This document shows positions 17,449 through 29,263 of a stretch of DNA of 64,000 nucleotides, one piece after another (position 1 is the stretch's first letter; each line of letters starts with the position of its first letter). Under the pieces are notes generated by a model. That model searched no databases and was not told the DNA's origin. It saw nothing but the letters and a program-made list of their open reading frames with translations. Origin of the DNA: Phototrophicus methaneseepsis (lineage in GTDB: Bacteria > Chloroflexota > Anaerolineae > Aggregatilineales > Phototrophicaceae); the NCBI RefSeq assembly GCF_015500095.1, contig NZ_CP062983.1, positions 4,030,001-4,094,000 on the forward strand, given 5' to 3'. Position numbers and translations under genes: made by a program.

Positions 17449-18459
17449 TTATTGACCCTGTGTAATCCGGCGTAGAATAGCTTGATCTTCCAGCGCACGC
17501 CCTGCCCCAGCAGCCACACAAATCATGGGATCATCCGCCCGATAGACGGGCACACCCGTCTGGCGGGTGAGATATTCATCAATACCACGCAGCAGCGCAC
17601 CACCACCGGTAAGCATAATGCCACGGTCGATAATATCGGACGCGAGTTCCGGCGGCGTGTTGCCAAGCACATTTTTCACCACGGTGGCAATCTGACCAAG
17701 CGGCTCTTGCAAAGCCTCGACAACTTCGCCCGTCGTCATCAGGACCGTACGCGGTAAGCCGCTGACGTTATCACGACCCTGAAGTTCCATCGTCAACTCA
17801 GTCGGCTGATCAATCGCCGCGCCAACCTGAATCTTGACGGATTCCGCCGTCGGTTGCCCGATAGAGAGGTTATACTTACGGCGCACATAGCTGATGATGG
17901 CATCATCCAGGCGCAGGCCACCAATACGGCCACTCTCTGCGCGGATGATATTGTTCATCGTTAGCACAGCCGCTTCCGTAATGCCGCCACCAATATTGAC
18001 GACCATATCCCCTGCTGGGGTCCCAACAGGCAAGCCAGCGCCAATCGCCGCCGCCAATGGCTCCCAGATCAGGTAAACATCCCGCGCACCCGCAGCGAGG
18101 GCCGCTTCGTGGACAGCCCGCTTTTCTACGCTCGTCACGCCCCATGGAACGGAAATCATCACCGTTGGACGGAAGAAACGTACGCGCCCTGCAATCTTGC
18201 TGAAGAAATAACTCAGCATCGCTTCTGTGATTTCGTAGTCCGCGATCACACCATTTTGCAACGGGCGGACAATTTGAATGTCCTCTTCATCAACACGGCC
18301 CATCATCTCTCGCGCAGGCTGGCCAAAATCGACGATGCGATCATCTTCGACAATCAATGCCACCAGCGAGGGTTCTTGTAAGACGATCTGGCCGCCTTCG
18401 TATATGAGCACATTCACGGTGCCGAGATCGACGCCTAAGCGCTTAGAAAATATCGCCAT
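17449..18459 (-). CDS. mreB: Rod shape-determining protein MreB-like
   Basis: An actin-fold cytoskeletal ATPase of 336 residues that positions cell-wall synthesis. The first phosphate-binding motif GVDLGTVNVLIY, the EPSLVAL segment, the second phosphate loop VVNIGGGITEAAVL and the adenosine motif LTGGGALLRGID are all present. The ATG at 18459 has AAGGA eight bases upstream and gives MAIFSKRLGVDLGT, so it was preferred to the frame extending to 18483. No mreC or mreD is adjacent; it is a lone gene here, which is common for additional MreB or Mbl copies. The function as a true MreB is therefore likely but not proven. Confidence 0.88.
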   Translation of the reverse strand: MAIFSKRLGVDLGTVNVLIYEGGQIVLQEPSLVALIVEDDRIVDFGQPAREMMGRVDEEDIQIVRPLQNGVIADYEITEAMLSYFFSKIAGRVRFFRPTVMISVPWGVTSVEKRAVHEAALAAGARDVYLIWEPLAAAIGAGLPVGTPAGDMVVNIGGGITEAAVLTMNNIIRAESGRIGGLRLDDAIISYVRRKYNLSIGQPTAESVKIQVGAAIDQPTELTMELQGRDNVSGLPRTVLMTTGEVVEALQEPLGQIATVVKNVLGNTPPELASDIIDRGIMLTGGGALLRGIDEYLTRQTGVPVYRADDPMICVAAGAGRALEDQAILRRITQGQ

Positions 18460-18636
18460 AGCTGCATCCTTATGCAGTATCATTACTCACTGGCCAGTTA
18501 TTAGCCAGTTTCCCTCATTACCCTATAGCAGGTGCCTATGTGGGGTAGCGCCATTGTACACGATGCTGCCATCACTGCACATTATTAAACACCCAAGCAT
18601 CCCCGCACAGCCACCTATGAAACCAAAACGATGAAT

Positions 18637-18666
18637 CAAAAACGCCCGGCAAGATACCAGGCGTTC
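18637..18666 (-). terminator. Intrinsic terminator of the atpAGDC operon
   Basis: On the minus strand AACGCCTGG pairs with CCGGGCGTT (one G-U), followed by TTTTTGATT. It lies about 30 bases after the atpC stop. Confidence 0.85.
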
Positions 18667-18696
18667 TTTTGAAGTACATCAATGCAGCTTGGCAAA

Positions 18697-19155
18697 TTAA
18701 CTGCCGTTACCATTTTCATCCATGATGATGCGTAAACGGCTGCCACCACGTGACTGCATGTTACGAGATACCTTCAGCGCGAACTCTGCACGACGCAGTG
18801 CCAGCACGGCATCACGGTTTTGTTCTGGCGGCAGGCCTTCGTCCAGCAAGCTCTGGGCACGGCGACGGGCTTCTTCTGCCTTTTCGGCATCAATCGAATA
18901 AGACGATTCGGCTGTATCCGCCAGCACAACCACCTTATCCGGGCGCACATCTACCACGCCACCATAAATAGCAAAACGCTCTTCTGCATTCCCCTTGCGG
19001 ACGACCATTTCGCCAAAGGTCAACGGCGTGAGGATCGGCGCATGGTTGGGCAGGACGCCCATTTCGCCTTCCATAGCCGGCAGCACGACAATATCGGCTT
19101 CCGGCTCTTCGAAGACTTTACGTTCTCTAGAAACAAGTTCTACATGAATCGGCAT
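18697..19155 (-). CDS. atpC: F1 ATP synthase epsilon subunit AtpC
   Basis: The regulatory subunit of the central stalk. The N-terminal beta-sandwich (1-85) has the family segments IVVLPAMEGEMGVLPNHAPILTPL and FAIYGGVVDV; the C-terminal helical hairpin (about 90-140) is rich in Ala, Glu and Arg. At 152 residues it is slightly longer than usual, with a glycine-ending tail. AAAGGAG precedes the ATG. It is the last gene of atpAGDC, 35 bases after atpD, and is followed by a strong terminator. Confidence 0.95.
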   Translation of the reverse strand: MPIHVELVSRERKVFEEPEADIVVLPAMEGEMGVLPNHAPILTPLTFGEMVVRKGNAEERFAIYGGVVDVRPDKVVVLADTAESSYSIDAEKAEEARRRAQSLLDEGLPPEQNRDAVLALRRAEFALKVSRNMQSRGGSRLRIIMDENGNGS

Positions 19156-19190
19156 ATCAGAAAGCTCCTTTCGCGCCGTTCAAGCCAGCG

Positions 19191-21942
<2,752 letters not shown>

Positions 21943-21976
21943 CTAGCGTCTCCTTTCTATATGCGAGTGGCAAACG

Positions 21977-23479
21977 CTAGCTCCACGTTTCCAGGAATGC
22001 CTTGACTGTCTCACCAATACGGGAGCTCAGTTCATCAGAAAGCCGCTTGTCTGTGTTATCAGCCACTGTTTGGGCCACATCACTGTACTGGCCACGCAGC
22101 GCACGCAAGAAGTCAGCTTTGAAGGCACTCATACGATCCACAGGAACTTCGTCCAACAAGCCGCTGGTACCCGCATAAATGAGAATAATCTGTTCTTCTA
22201 CGGAAAGTGTCTGGTATTGAGCCTGTTTGAACAGCTCGTTTAAGCGCAGACCACGATCCAACTGGCGCTGTGTGTCACGGTCCAAGTTGGAGCCGAACTG
22301 AGCGAAGGCAGCCAATGAACGGAACTGGGCCATCTGCAAACGCAGACCACCAGCGGTCTTATTCATAGCGGTCGTCTGTGCACTACCACCCACGCGGCTC
22401 ACGCTGATACCCGTGTTCAGGGCTGGGCGCTGGCCGGAGTAGAACAGTTCACTTTCCAGGTAAATCTGGCCGTCTGTGATGGAAATCACGTTGGTCGGCA
22501 CAAAGGCGGACACATCGCCGAGCAATGTTTCAATAATGGGGAGTGCCGTCAGGCTGCCACCACCACGGGCGTCACTGAGCTGAGCAGCGCGCTCCAACAG
22601 GCGGCTATGCAGGTAGAAGACATCACCCGGATAAGCTTCACGACCCGGAGGACGGCGCAGCAGCAGGGAAACCTGGCGATAAGCAGACGCATGCTTCGAA
22701 AGGTCATCGTAGATAACCAGCGCGTCCTTACCGTTCTCCATAAACCATTCGCCAATCGCGCAGCCGCTGTACGGGGCGATATATTGCAGCGCAGCTGCAT
22801 CAGAAGCAGACGCCATAACGATGGTGGTGTATTCCATCGCACCTTCTTCTTCCAGCGTCGCCACGATACGCGCCACTTCACCCCGTCGCTTACCCACAGC
22901 GACGTAGATGCAGTACATATCCTGGCCCTTCTGGTTGACGATGGTATCAAGCGCAACTGCGGTCTTACCCGTCTGGCGGTCGCCAATGATCAACTCACGC
23001 TGACCACGACCGATCGGAATCATCGCATCAATCGCCAGGATGCCTGTCTGTACCGGGCGATCAACACCCTTACGTTCCATGACGCCTGGGGCGATGCGTT
23101 CAATATTGTAAAATTCTTCTGCAGCGATGGGCCCTTTACCGTCAATCGGGTTACCGAGCGCATCAACCACACGGCCAACCAGCCCTTCACCCACCGGGAC
23201 GGAAGCGATACGGCCTACCGGGCTGACCGTGTCACCTTCCTGGATCGCGCCATAGTCACCCATGATGATGACACCGACGTTATCACTTTCCAGGTTGAAG
23301 GCGGTACCAATTGTGCCATTTTCGAAGCGCACCAGTTCGTTATAGCGCACATTCTTCAAACCACTGACACGTGCAATACCATCACCAACTTCTTCGACAT
23401 AACCCACTTCGACCGCATCTACGGACGGGGTAAAGCCCTCTATTTGTTTAAGTATCGAATCGTAGATATTTTCCGCCAT
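21977..23479 (-). CDS. atpA: F1 ATP synthase alpha subunit AtpA
   Basis: The nucleotide-binding, mostly non-catalytic F1 subunit, 500 residues. The P-loop GDRQTGKTA, the segment [12 protein letters not shown] with Walker B character, and the signature [14 protein letters not shown] are visible, as is the N-terminal [11 protein letters not shown] region. AAGGAG lies upstream of the ATG. It is the first gene of atpAGDC; no atpH, atpF, atpE or atpB precedes it, so the Fo and delta subunits must be encoded elsewhere. Confidence 0.97.
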   Translation of the reverse strand: MAENIYDSILKQIEGFTPSVDAVEVGYVEEVGDGIARVSGLKNVRYNELVRFENGTIGTAFNLESDNVGVIIMGDYGAIQEGDTVSPVGRIASVPVGEGLVGRVVDALGNPIDGKGPIAAEEFYNIERIAPGVMERKGVDRPVQTGILAIDAMIPIGRGQRELIIGDRQTGKTAVALDTIVNQKGQDMYCIYVAVGKRRGEVARIVATLEEEGAMEYTTIVMASASDAAALQYIAPYSGCAIGEWFMENGKDALVIYDDLSKHASAYRQVSLLLRRPPGREAYPGDVFYLHSRLLERAAQLSDARGGGSLTALPIIETLLGDVSAFVPTNVISITDGQIYLESELFYSGQRPALNTGISVSRVGGSAQTTAMNKTAGGLRLQMAQFRSLAAFAQFGSNLDRDTQRQLDRGLRLNELFKQAQYQTLSVEEQIILIYAGTSGLLDEVPVDRMSAFKADFLRALRGQYSDVAQTVADNTDKRLSDELSSRIGETVKAFLETWS

Positions 23480-23617
23480 TCCCGGCTCCTTATATGATGG
23501 ACTAACGTAAAGCTCAAACGTGTGATCCGTTATTTAATCCAGATGCCACCAATAGGCCACATCCGTTTCCGGTCAGATGATATGCAGTCAGTGCGTCACG
23601 ACGCTGTGTTGGATGCT

Positions 23618-23623
23618 ATTATA
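23618..23623 (-). promoter_or_regulatory. Putative -10 box of the atpAGDC promoter
   Basis: The minus strand reads TATAAT, a perfect -10, 139 bases before atpA. The -35 region (around 23641-23649) is only weakly conserved. The rest of 23480-23830 shows no gene. Confidence 0.4.
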
Positions 23624-23830
23624 CTGTGGACGCCAACGATTTTTCATAATTGCGCGATTGCGCGGGCAAGTCTACCCATTGTACATGAGTAACCGGGCAT
23701 TTGTCCACATTTTCACAAACGCAAGTAAAGAACACACCAGGCTAAAGATTAACCGCAGCGAAGCAGTTTATCAACCCACAATGGATGCATCCGCCAATGC
23801 GCCTGCTAGCCATAACGCACTTTACACCAA

Positions 23831-24649
23831 CTAGCCCTCTCCTAACTCCTGAGAGCGTTTATAAGCAGCCCAAACTGCATCCGCAACCGCTGTGCGCAGG
23901 CCGCCCCGTTCCAATTCGTACAAGCCTGCTGCGGTCGTCCCGCCGGGGCTCGTCACCTGGTTGCGTAGCACCGTCGGATGCGCGCCCGTATGATTTAGAT
24001 AAGCCGTGCTGCCGCTGACAGTCTGCTTGACGAGTGCTTCCGCAATCGCGCGCGAAAAGCCCATTTTCACACCCGCGTCGATCCATGCCTCTATAAATAG
24101 GAACAGATACGCCGGGCCGGAGCCACTCAGGGCTGTTGCCATGTCCAGGTATTTTTCATCATCGACATAAATAGCCTGCCCCATTGCTTCTAGGATTTGC
24201 TGCGCCTGAGCACGCTGATCTTCGCCAACTTCCGGCGCGCAAGTCCATACGGAAATGCCTTCCCCAATCTGGGCAGGGGTATTGGGCATTGCACGGACGA
24301 CGTTCATATTGGCGAGGCCCTCTTCAATGGTCTTCAGCGTAACGCCAGCGGCAATACTAACGACCATTTCAAGATGGGCGACTTCGCCGTAGAACGGCGG
24401 CAGCACCTTGCCCATGAATTGCGGCTTCACACACAGCACCATAATCTGGGCTTGCTTGGCTGCCTCCATATTATCATCCGTTACCTGGATGCCATACTGT
24501 GATGCGATTGCCTGCCGCGCCTGTTCATTGGGGTCTGATGCGATGATTTGCTCTGGTACGACAAGTTTTTTCTTGAGCAATCCGCCTATAATGGCGCTGC
24601 CCATAACCCCAGCACCAATGAACGCAATCGTCTTCCCTTCAAATGACAT
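23831..24649 (-). CDS. proC: Pyrroline-5-carboxylate reductase ProC
   Basis: Catalyses the last step of proline synthesis, reducing pyrroline-5-carboxylate with NAD(P)H. The Rossmann motif FIGAGVMGSAIIGGL opens the protein. The family segments RAMPNTPAQIGEG (about 120-132), SGSGPAYLFLFIEA (about 173-186) and VTSPGGTTAAGL (near 235-246) are all present; length is 272 residues. The ATG at 24649 was chosen because GGGGAAG lies five bases upstream and the Rossmann motif follows; the open frame continues to 24709. It lies downstream of the enolase-superfamily gene by 26 bases. Confidence 0.95.
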   Translation of the reverse strand: MSFEGKTIAFIGAGVMGSAIIGGLLKKKLVVPEQIIASDPNEQARQAIASQYGIQVTDDNMEAAKQAQIMVLCVKPQFMGKVLPPFYGEVAHLEMVVSIAAGVTLKTIEEGLANMNVVRAMPNTPAQIGEGISVWTCAPEVGEDQRAQAQQILEAMGQAIYVDDEKYLDMATALSGSGPAYLFLFIEAWIDAGVKMGFSRAIAEALVKQTVSGSTAYLNHTGAHPTVLRNQVTSPGGTTAAGLYELERGGLRTAVADAVWAAYKRSQELGEG

Positions 24650-24675
24650 GGCACTTCCCCCACTCAACTCATTCA

Positions 24676-25824
24676 TTAGCCGATTGGATAGAGATGATGT
24701 TCTTCCCAACGAGCGGCAGCTTCTTCGATGCGCTCGCGGACGACTTCAACACCAATACCAGGACCATCTGGCACAGTTAGCGTACTACCTTCCGCCAGCA
24801 CGAAAGCCGGCTCGGCAATATCCGTCGCAAAATAGCGATCCGTCGCAGAAATATCACTTGGCAGCGTCACACCTGGCAGAGCAGCAAAAGCGATATTGGC
24901 CGCACGCCCGATCCCGGTCTCTAACATCCCCCCTATCCACAGCGGCAACTCGTGCTCGACGCAGATAGCGTACATATCGAGGCTTTCGGCATAGCCGCCA
25001 ACGCGGGCCGGCTTCAGGTTTAAGATGTCAATTGCATTAACTTGCAGCGCAATACGCAGATCATTAGAAGTGCGGACGCTCTCATCCAGGCAAATAGGCG
25101 TTTCCAGATGATGGTTCAGCAGGCCATGCTCATAAATATCAAATGGCTGTAAAGGCTGCTCAATCATCAGCAGGTTAAGCTCATCCAGCTGGGCCAGATG
25201 ATCTGCATCAGCCAATGTGTAAGCGCTATTGGCATCCAGCATAATGGTGGTATCTGGTAGCGCCTGGCGGATCTCACGGGCGAAATCCACATCCCAACCA
25301 CGCTTAATCTTAAGCTTGATGCGCTGATACCCCTGCCCCAACCGTTTGCGGATAATTTTGAGCGTATCCTCCACAGAAGGTTGAATCCCGATGCTGACGC
25401 CCACAACGACGCGATTGGTACTGCTATCGTTGGTATAAGACGCGAATAAATCCGTCAAGCGCATATCATTGGCCTTGGCGAATGCATCCCAGACAGCACC
25501 TTCAATCCCTGCACGGGCGTGATGATGATCACGCACAACCTTGAGGATCGAACGAGCCTGATAAGGATCGGAGATGGTTTTCCCCGTTAAGAGCGGGGCC
25601 ATGAAATGCCGGATAATGTGATAGGCAGTCGCCACCGTCTCGCCACTATAACCAGGTTGCGGCGCAACGGCGGATTCTCCCCAGCCGCTCACACCATCTT
25701 CAGTGATGACTTCTACCAGGACAGCACCTTTAAATGGCTCCATACCGAAGCTAGTCTTCAACGGCTCCACAAAGGGCATCGAAATCGGATATAAATTAAT
25801 GGATTTGATCGTAATGGGGCGCAC
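24676..25824 (-). CDS. Enolase-superfamily enzyme, probable N-succinylamino acid racemase / OSBS
   Basis: A 382-residue barrel enzyme of the MenC2/NSAR subgroup. The KxK pair is K170 and K172 in RIKLKIKRGWD; the metal ligands are D197, E222 and D247; the opposite lysine is K271 in NLKPARVGG. These residues fit both o-succinylbenzoate synthase and N-succinylamino acid racemase. The upstream neighbour encodes a COG3375-like GNAT acyltransferase, the partner described for the NSAR route that converts D- to L-amino acids (Geobacillus), and no menaquinone gene is near. NSAR is therefore favoured by context. Start is a GTG at 25824 with AAGGAG nine bases upstream. Confidence 0.8.
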   Translation of the reverse strand: MRPITIKSINLYPISMPFVEPLKTSFGMEPFKGAVLVEVITEDGVSGWGESAVAPQPGYSGETVATAYHIIRHFMAPLLTGKTISDPYQARSILKVVRDHHHARAGIEGAVWDAFAKANDMRLTDLFASYTNDSSTNRVVVGVSIGIQPSVEDTLKIIRKRLGQGYQRIKLKIKRGWDVDFAREIRQALPDTTIMLDANSAYTLADADHLAQLDELNLLMIEQPLQPFDIYEHGLLNHHLETPICLDESVRTSNDLRIALQVNAIDILNLKPARVGGYAESLDMYAICVEHELPLWIGGMLETGIGRAANIAFAALPGVTLPSDISATDRYFATDIAEPAFVLAEGSTLTVPDGPGIGVEVVRERIEEAAARWEEHHLYPIG

Positions 25825-25878
25825 AGCGCCTAGCTCCTTATAACCACGAATAAATGACTTGAGTGATACGTCGCAAAT

Positions 25879-26733
25879 CTAACTGGCAAAACCCGGCGGA
25901 TTCTCCAGCTTCGCTAACACATAAAACGTCCGATCATTGCGCCGCAGGAAATCAACAGCCTGATAGCCTGCCTTCAACGTTTCCAGGAAGTAATGGCGGC
26001 CATGATCGCGCCATGCACGCCCCAATCCCGCATCAACATTGTTCAGCGCCACGAACTGCGACGGAATTTCTAACAACAGCAGATTCTCCTCCGGCAATGC
26101 TGCTGGTTCGGATGGAACTGGCAGCCCATCGCGGAAGGTGACCGGATTCAAAATCGGTGCATCTGCGCTCTGCCAGAGCGTTTCGCCATTCAAGCGTTGA
26201 TGCGTGAGGCTGTCATCAACCCACCAGTTCACCACAAGGCGATCCTCGCTCAGCGTGGGATGTGCGGCAGCCTCGCCAAAATAATTGACAGCATAATCCT
26301 GCCCCAGAGCAGCCAGCTTATGAATATTCAGATACGCATTGCGCGACAACATGGGGTCAAACGTCCATGTCACCAACGGGATACGGTGCTGTAAAGCATA
26401 ATCGCGCTGCGCCAGCTTGAGGCGCTCGCCAATCTTGTGGCCTCGATACTCTGGCAAGACCACCATACGCTTGGACATAATCAGCAGGCGGTCAGGCGCG
26501 GCGTCCTGGCTCTCTGGCTGGATCGACGCCCCCAGAAACCCCATCAACACCCCTACCATTGTATCGCCATCATAAGCCGCATGAACATGACCGCCATAAT
26601 TCGCGATACTGGCAAGCATATGAGATGGCACCAGGGCCGCATCGTCATCGCCCCAGTAGATTTTTTGTAAGTTGACGGCGTCTTCAAATTGAGCGTGATC
26701 GTGAACGAGTTGAATTGTGATGGATGACTGCAT
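25879..26733 (-). CDS. GNAT-superfamily acyltransferase, probable amino-acid N-succinyltransferase
   Basis: A 284-residue protein of the predicted GNAT group often called COG3375. The acyl-CoA-binding region appears as MVVLPEYRGHKIGERLKLAQ (about 90-110), close to the RGxG/A loop of GNAT proteins, followed by VTWTFDPMLSRNAYLNIHKL. The C-terminal third is specific to this group. It lies 54 bases upstream of the racemase-like gene on the same strand. In Geobacillus a protein of this type succinylates D-amino acids before NSAR acts; assigning that role here is inference. AAAGGT precedes the ATG. Confidence 0.75.
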   Translation of the reverse strand: MQSSITIQLVHDHAQFEDAVNLQKIYWGDDDAALVPSHMLASIANYGGHVHAAYDGDTMVGVLMGFLGASIQPESQDAAPDRLLIMSKRMVVLPEYRGHKIGERLKLAQRDYALQHRIPLVTWTFDPMLSRNAYLNIHKLAALGQDYAVNYFGEAAAHPTLSEDRLVVNWWVDDSLTHQRLNGETLWQSADAPILNPVTFRDGLPVPSEPAALPEENLLLLEIPSQFVALNNVDAGLGRAWRDHGRHYFLETLKAGYQAVDFLRRNDRTFYVLAKLENPPGFAS

Positions 26734-26744
26734 AGCTCGGACCT

Positions 26745-27704
26745 TTATAGGCGGCGTGGACGCCGCCGGAATGCAAAACGAATCGTCTTTAAGTAGTAAC
26801 GCTGCTGAGGCATATACGTCACTAAGGTGTCTTCAAAACGGCGCGGCTGGAACCCAAAATAATCGTAGGTATTGCCAAGCTGTGTTGTTCTGTTGGTAGC
26901 GAGTATATCCAGCCAATGCGGAGTAACAAAGGACCGCGGAAAAATGCGGCTATATAACCGAGCTAAGCCGCGCATCACATAAGGGGGCATAGAGATAATC
27001 AAGCGGTGCATCCGCGTGACGCGCATCACAGTGCGCAGCAAATCTTCAATCGTGGTATATTCCGGCCCGCCAATCTCCAGCACACGATCCACAGTATTGA
27101 TCTGCTCCAGGCTGCTAACAACAGCGCGCACAAGATCATCAATGTAAATGGGATGCAGAGAAACTTCTCCCATACCGGGCATGAGGTAGAAAAAGGGGTT
27201 TGTACTCAACATCATGGCGATATTATTGATGAAAGCATCATCTTCCCCAAAGACGATGCCGGAGCGGATGATCGTATAAGCGAGGCCGCTGGCACGTATC
27301 ATCTCCTCCACCTGCCCTTTAATACGATGCAGCATATAGGCAGAAGACGAAGCCGCTCCCAGGTGACTCACCGTGATCAGACGCCCCACACGGGCCGCCC
27401 GTGCCTGGGTAATGAGGTTGCGCGTCCCGGCCACTTCAATACGTTCCAGGTCACGCTCACGGCCCCACCACATCGCATTTTCGAGATGAATGATGGTATG
27501 CGCACCTGTCACCGCACGGAAGACAGCTTCCTGGTCCAAGATGGTGCCAACGATAATCTCAGGCGAATTAGGCGCATTCGCATCCCAGGGGACGCGGCCA
27601 GCGCGGTGCTCGGGTAGCAGGCAGCGTAACGGCAGTCCACGTTCCATTAACGCCCGGACAACGTGCCGCCCTATAAAGCCTGTGCCTCCGGTAATCAATA
27701 TCAT
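26745..27704 (-). CDS. NAD(P)-dependent sugar-epimerase-like protein, NDUFA9/atypical SDR type
   Basis: A 319-residue Rossmann-fold protein. The dinucleotide motif ITGGTGFIGRHVV is at residues 3-15. The YxxxK pair appears as YMLHRIK (about 122-128), and HPIYIDDLVRAVV near 185-197 is the usual epimerase segment. The features place it with atypical SDRs of the NAD(P)-binding NmrA-like/NDUFA9 group; a substrate cannot be named. It ends 11 bases before the GNAT gene and may lead the operon epimerase-GNAT-racemase-proC. The interval to fabF on its other side is divergent. Confidence 0.75.
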   Translation of the reverse strand: MILITGGTGFIGRHVVRALMERGLPLRCLLPEHRAGRVPWDANAPNSPEIIVGTILDQEAVFRAVTGAHTIIHLENAMWWGRERDLERIEVAGTRNLITQARAARVGRLITVSHLGAASSSAYMLHRIKGQVEEMIRASGLAYTIIRSGIVFGEDDAFINNIAMMLSTNPFFYLMPGMGEVSLHPIYIDDLVRAVVSSLEQINTVDRVLEIGGPEYTTIEDLLRTVMRVTRMHRLIISMPPYVMRGLARLYSRIFPRSFVTPHWLDILATNRTTQLGNTYDYFGFQPRRFEDTLVTYMPQQRYYLKTIRFAFRRRPRRL

Positions 27705-28003
27705 AAGGTGTGTTTTGAGAAGTCATCCTGGCAACTTACAGCGTAATTGAGGATTATATAATAGACAAACCACGCAGGACATGGTTGTGTTGTTGGCAAA
27801 ATTGCTCGCTATATTGCGCAAAAAGCACCAACGCGGGCCGTTTTTTAAGAGCATCCAAAATGAGGATGCATAAGTAAGAACATAACGTCAATGCGCATCG
27901 TGTGTTATGTGAGTTGAGATATTAAGTATTTCAGTTTGATTTGATGCAGCAGCACATAAGGTACTGTTGCATAACGTCAGTCACCCGAATCGAGGAGGGC
28001 GCT
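27705..28003. other. Divergent intergenic region upstream of fabF
   Basis: About 300 bases without a gene, containing a GCATCC/GGATGC hairpin at 27851-27869 and several AT-rich stretches. TTGAGA near 27916 is a possible -35, but no convincing -10 is seen at the right distance. No operator was recognised. Confidence 0.5.
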
Positions 28004-29263
28004 GTGGGAGATCGTCGTGTGGTTATAACCGGGATAGGGGCCTTCGTCCCAACCGGCAATACACCAGAAGAAGCCTGGCAAAATATCGCCGCTGGTAAAA
28101 GTGGCATCGGGCTCATCACCCAGTTTGATCGTTCTATTGTTGAAAATCAAATCGCGGGCGAAGTGAAGAACTTTGATCCCGATGAAATTCTTGGTCGTAA
28201 AGAATCCCGCCGTACAGATCGCAGTGCCCAACTGGCTGTCGCGGCATCGCGCCAGGCCTTTGCAGACAGCGGCCTGGAAATTACCGCCGATAATTCCTAT
28301 GACATCGGTTGTATTATCGGTAGCGGCGTTGGTGGCATTGGGTCGCTGATCGAATCCGTGCAAGCATTCCTGGAGCGCGGCCATCGGGCCATCAGCCCCC
28401 TGGCGATCCCGCGCATCCTGATCGACAGCAGTTCTGGCAAAGTGTCGATGGACCTGGGCTTGCGTGGGCCAAACTTCAACATCACGACAGCCTGCGCCAC
28501 AGGCAATAACTGCATTGGCGAAGCCGCCGAAATCATCAAGCGCCGTCAGGCTGATGTGATGCTGGCCGGGGCAACAGAAGCAGCCATCGTGCCCATTACG
28601 ATTGCAGGCTTCAACAATATGAAGGCCCTTTCGCATCGCAATGACGACCCCGAAGGCGCATCTCGTCCATTTGATGCAGACCGCGACGGCTTCGTCCCGG
28701 CAGAAGGTGCTGCGACCCTCGTCCTGGAAGATCTCGAACATGCCCTAGCACGTGGTGCCAAAATCTATGGTGAAGTCCTCGGCTATGGGCACACATCCGA
28801 CGCTTACCACCCCACCGCGCCAATGGAAACAGGCGAAGGGGCAGCCAAAGCTATGGTTAGAGCGCTGGAAGACGCTGGCCTGACCGCCAAAGACATTGAC
28901 TACATCAATGCACATGGCACAGGGACCCAGCTCAACGATATGGCAGAGACAAAAGCACTCAAAGTCGCGCTGGGCGAAGAAGCTTATAACATTCCGATTA
29001 GCTCAACAAAATCTATGACCGGACACTTACTCGGCGCTGCGGGCACAATCGAGGCCATTATCGGCCTGATGGCAATCCGCGACAACTTCATACCGCCAAC
29101 CATCAACCTGGAAACACCAGACCCTGAATGTGACCTCAACTACACGCCTAACGTCGGGGTCAAGGCCGACGTGGATGTCGTGATGAGCAATGGGTTCGGC
29201 TTCGGCGGGCATAATGCAACAATAATCCTGGGTAGATATACAGCCAATGGCACAAGCAACTAA
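28004..29263 (+). CDS. fabF: 3-oxoacyl-ACP synthase II FabF
   Basis: The condensing enzyme that elongates acyl-ACP with malonyl-ACP. The Cys-His-His triad is C164 (TTACATG), H304 (NAHGTGT) and H341 (SMTGHLLG), with the conserved lysine K336 in STKSMTG. The GTG at 28004 follows AGGAGG by five bases and opens GDRRVVITGIG, so it was chosen over the frame that begins at 27941. Length is then 419 residues, as usual. fabH starts 17 bases before the fabF stop, so they are likely co-translated. No acpP or fabD lies alongside. Confidence 0.95.
   Translation: MGDRRVVITGIGAFVPTGNTPEEAWQNIAAGKSGIGLITQFDRSIVENQIAGEVKNFDPDEILGRKESRRTDRSAQLAVAASRQAFADSGLEITADNSYDIGCIIGSGVGGIGSLIESVQAFLERGHRAISPLAIPRILIDSSSGKVSMDLGLRGPNFNITTACATGNNCIGEAAEIIKRRQADVMLAGATEAAIVPITIAGFNNMKALSHRNDDPEGASRPFDADRDGFVPAEGAATLVLEDLEHALARGAKIYGEVLGYGHTSDAYHPTAPMETGEGAAKAMVRALEDAGLTAKDIDYINAHGTGTQLNDMAETKALKVALGEEAYNIPISSTKSMTGHLLGAAGTIEAIIGLMAIRDNFIPPTINLETPDPECDLNYTPNVGVKADVDVVMSNGFGFGGHNATIILGRYTANGTSN

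Noticed and set aside
22607-23497. Plus-strand ORF of 296 codons opposite atpA
   Set aside because: Antisense shadow of atpA with no independent evidence.
24676-25824. Assignment of the enolase-superfamily gene to menaquinone synthesis (menC)
   Set aside because: No menaquinone gene is near and a GNAT partner is; residues alone do not decide. It stays as an alternative, not as the call.
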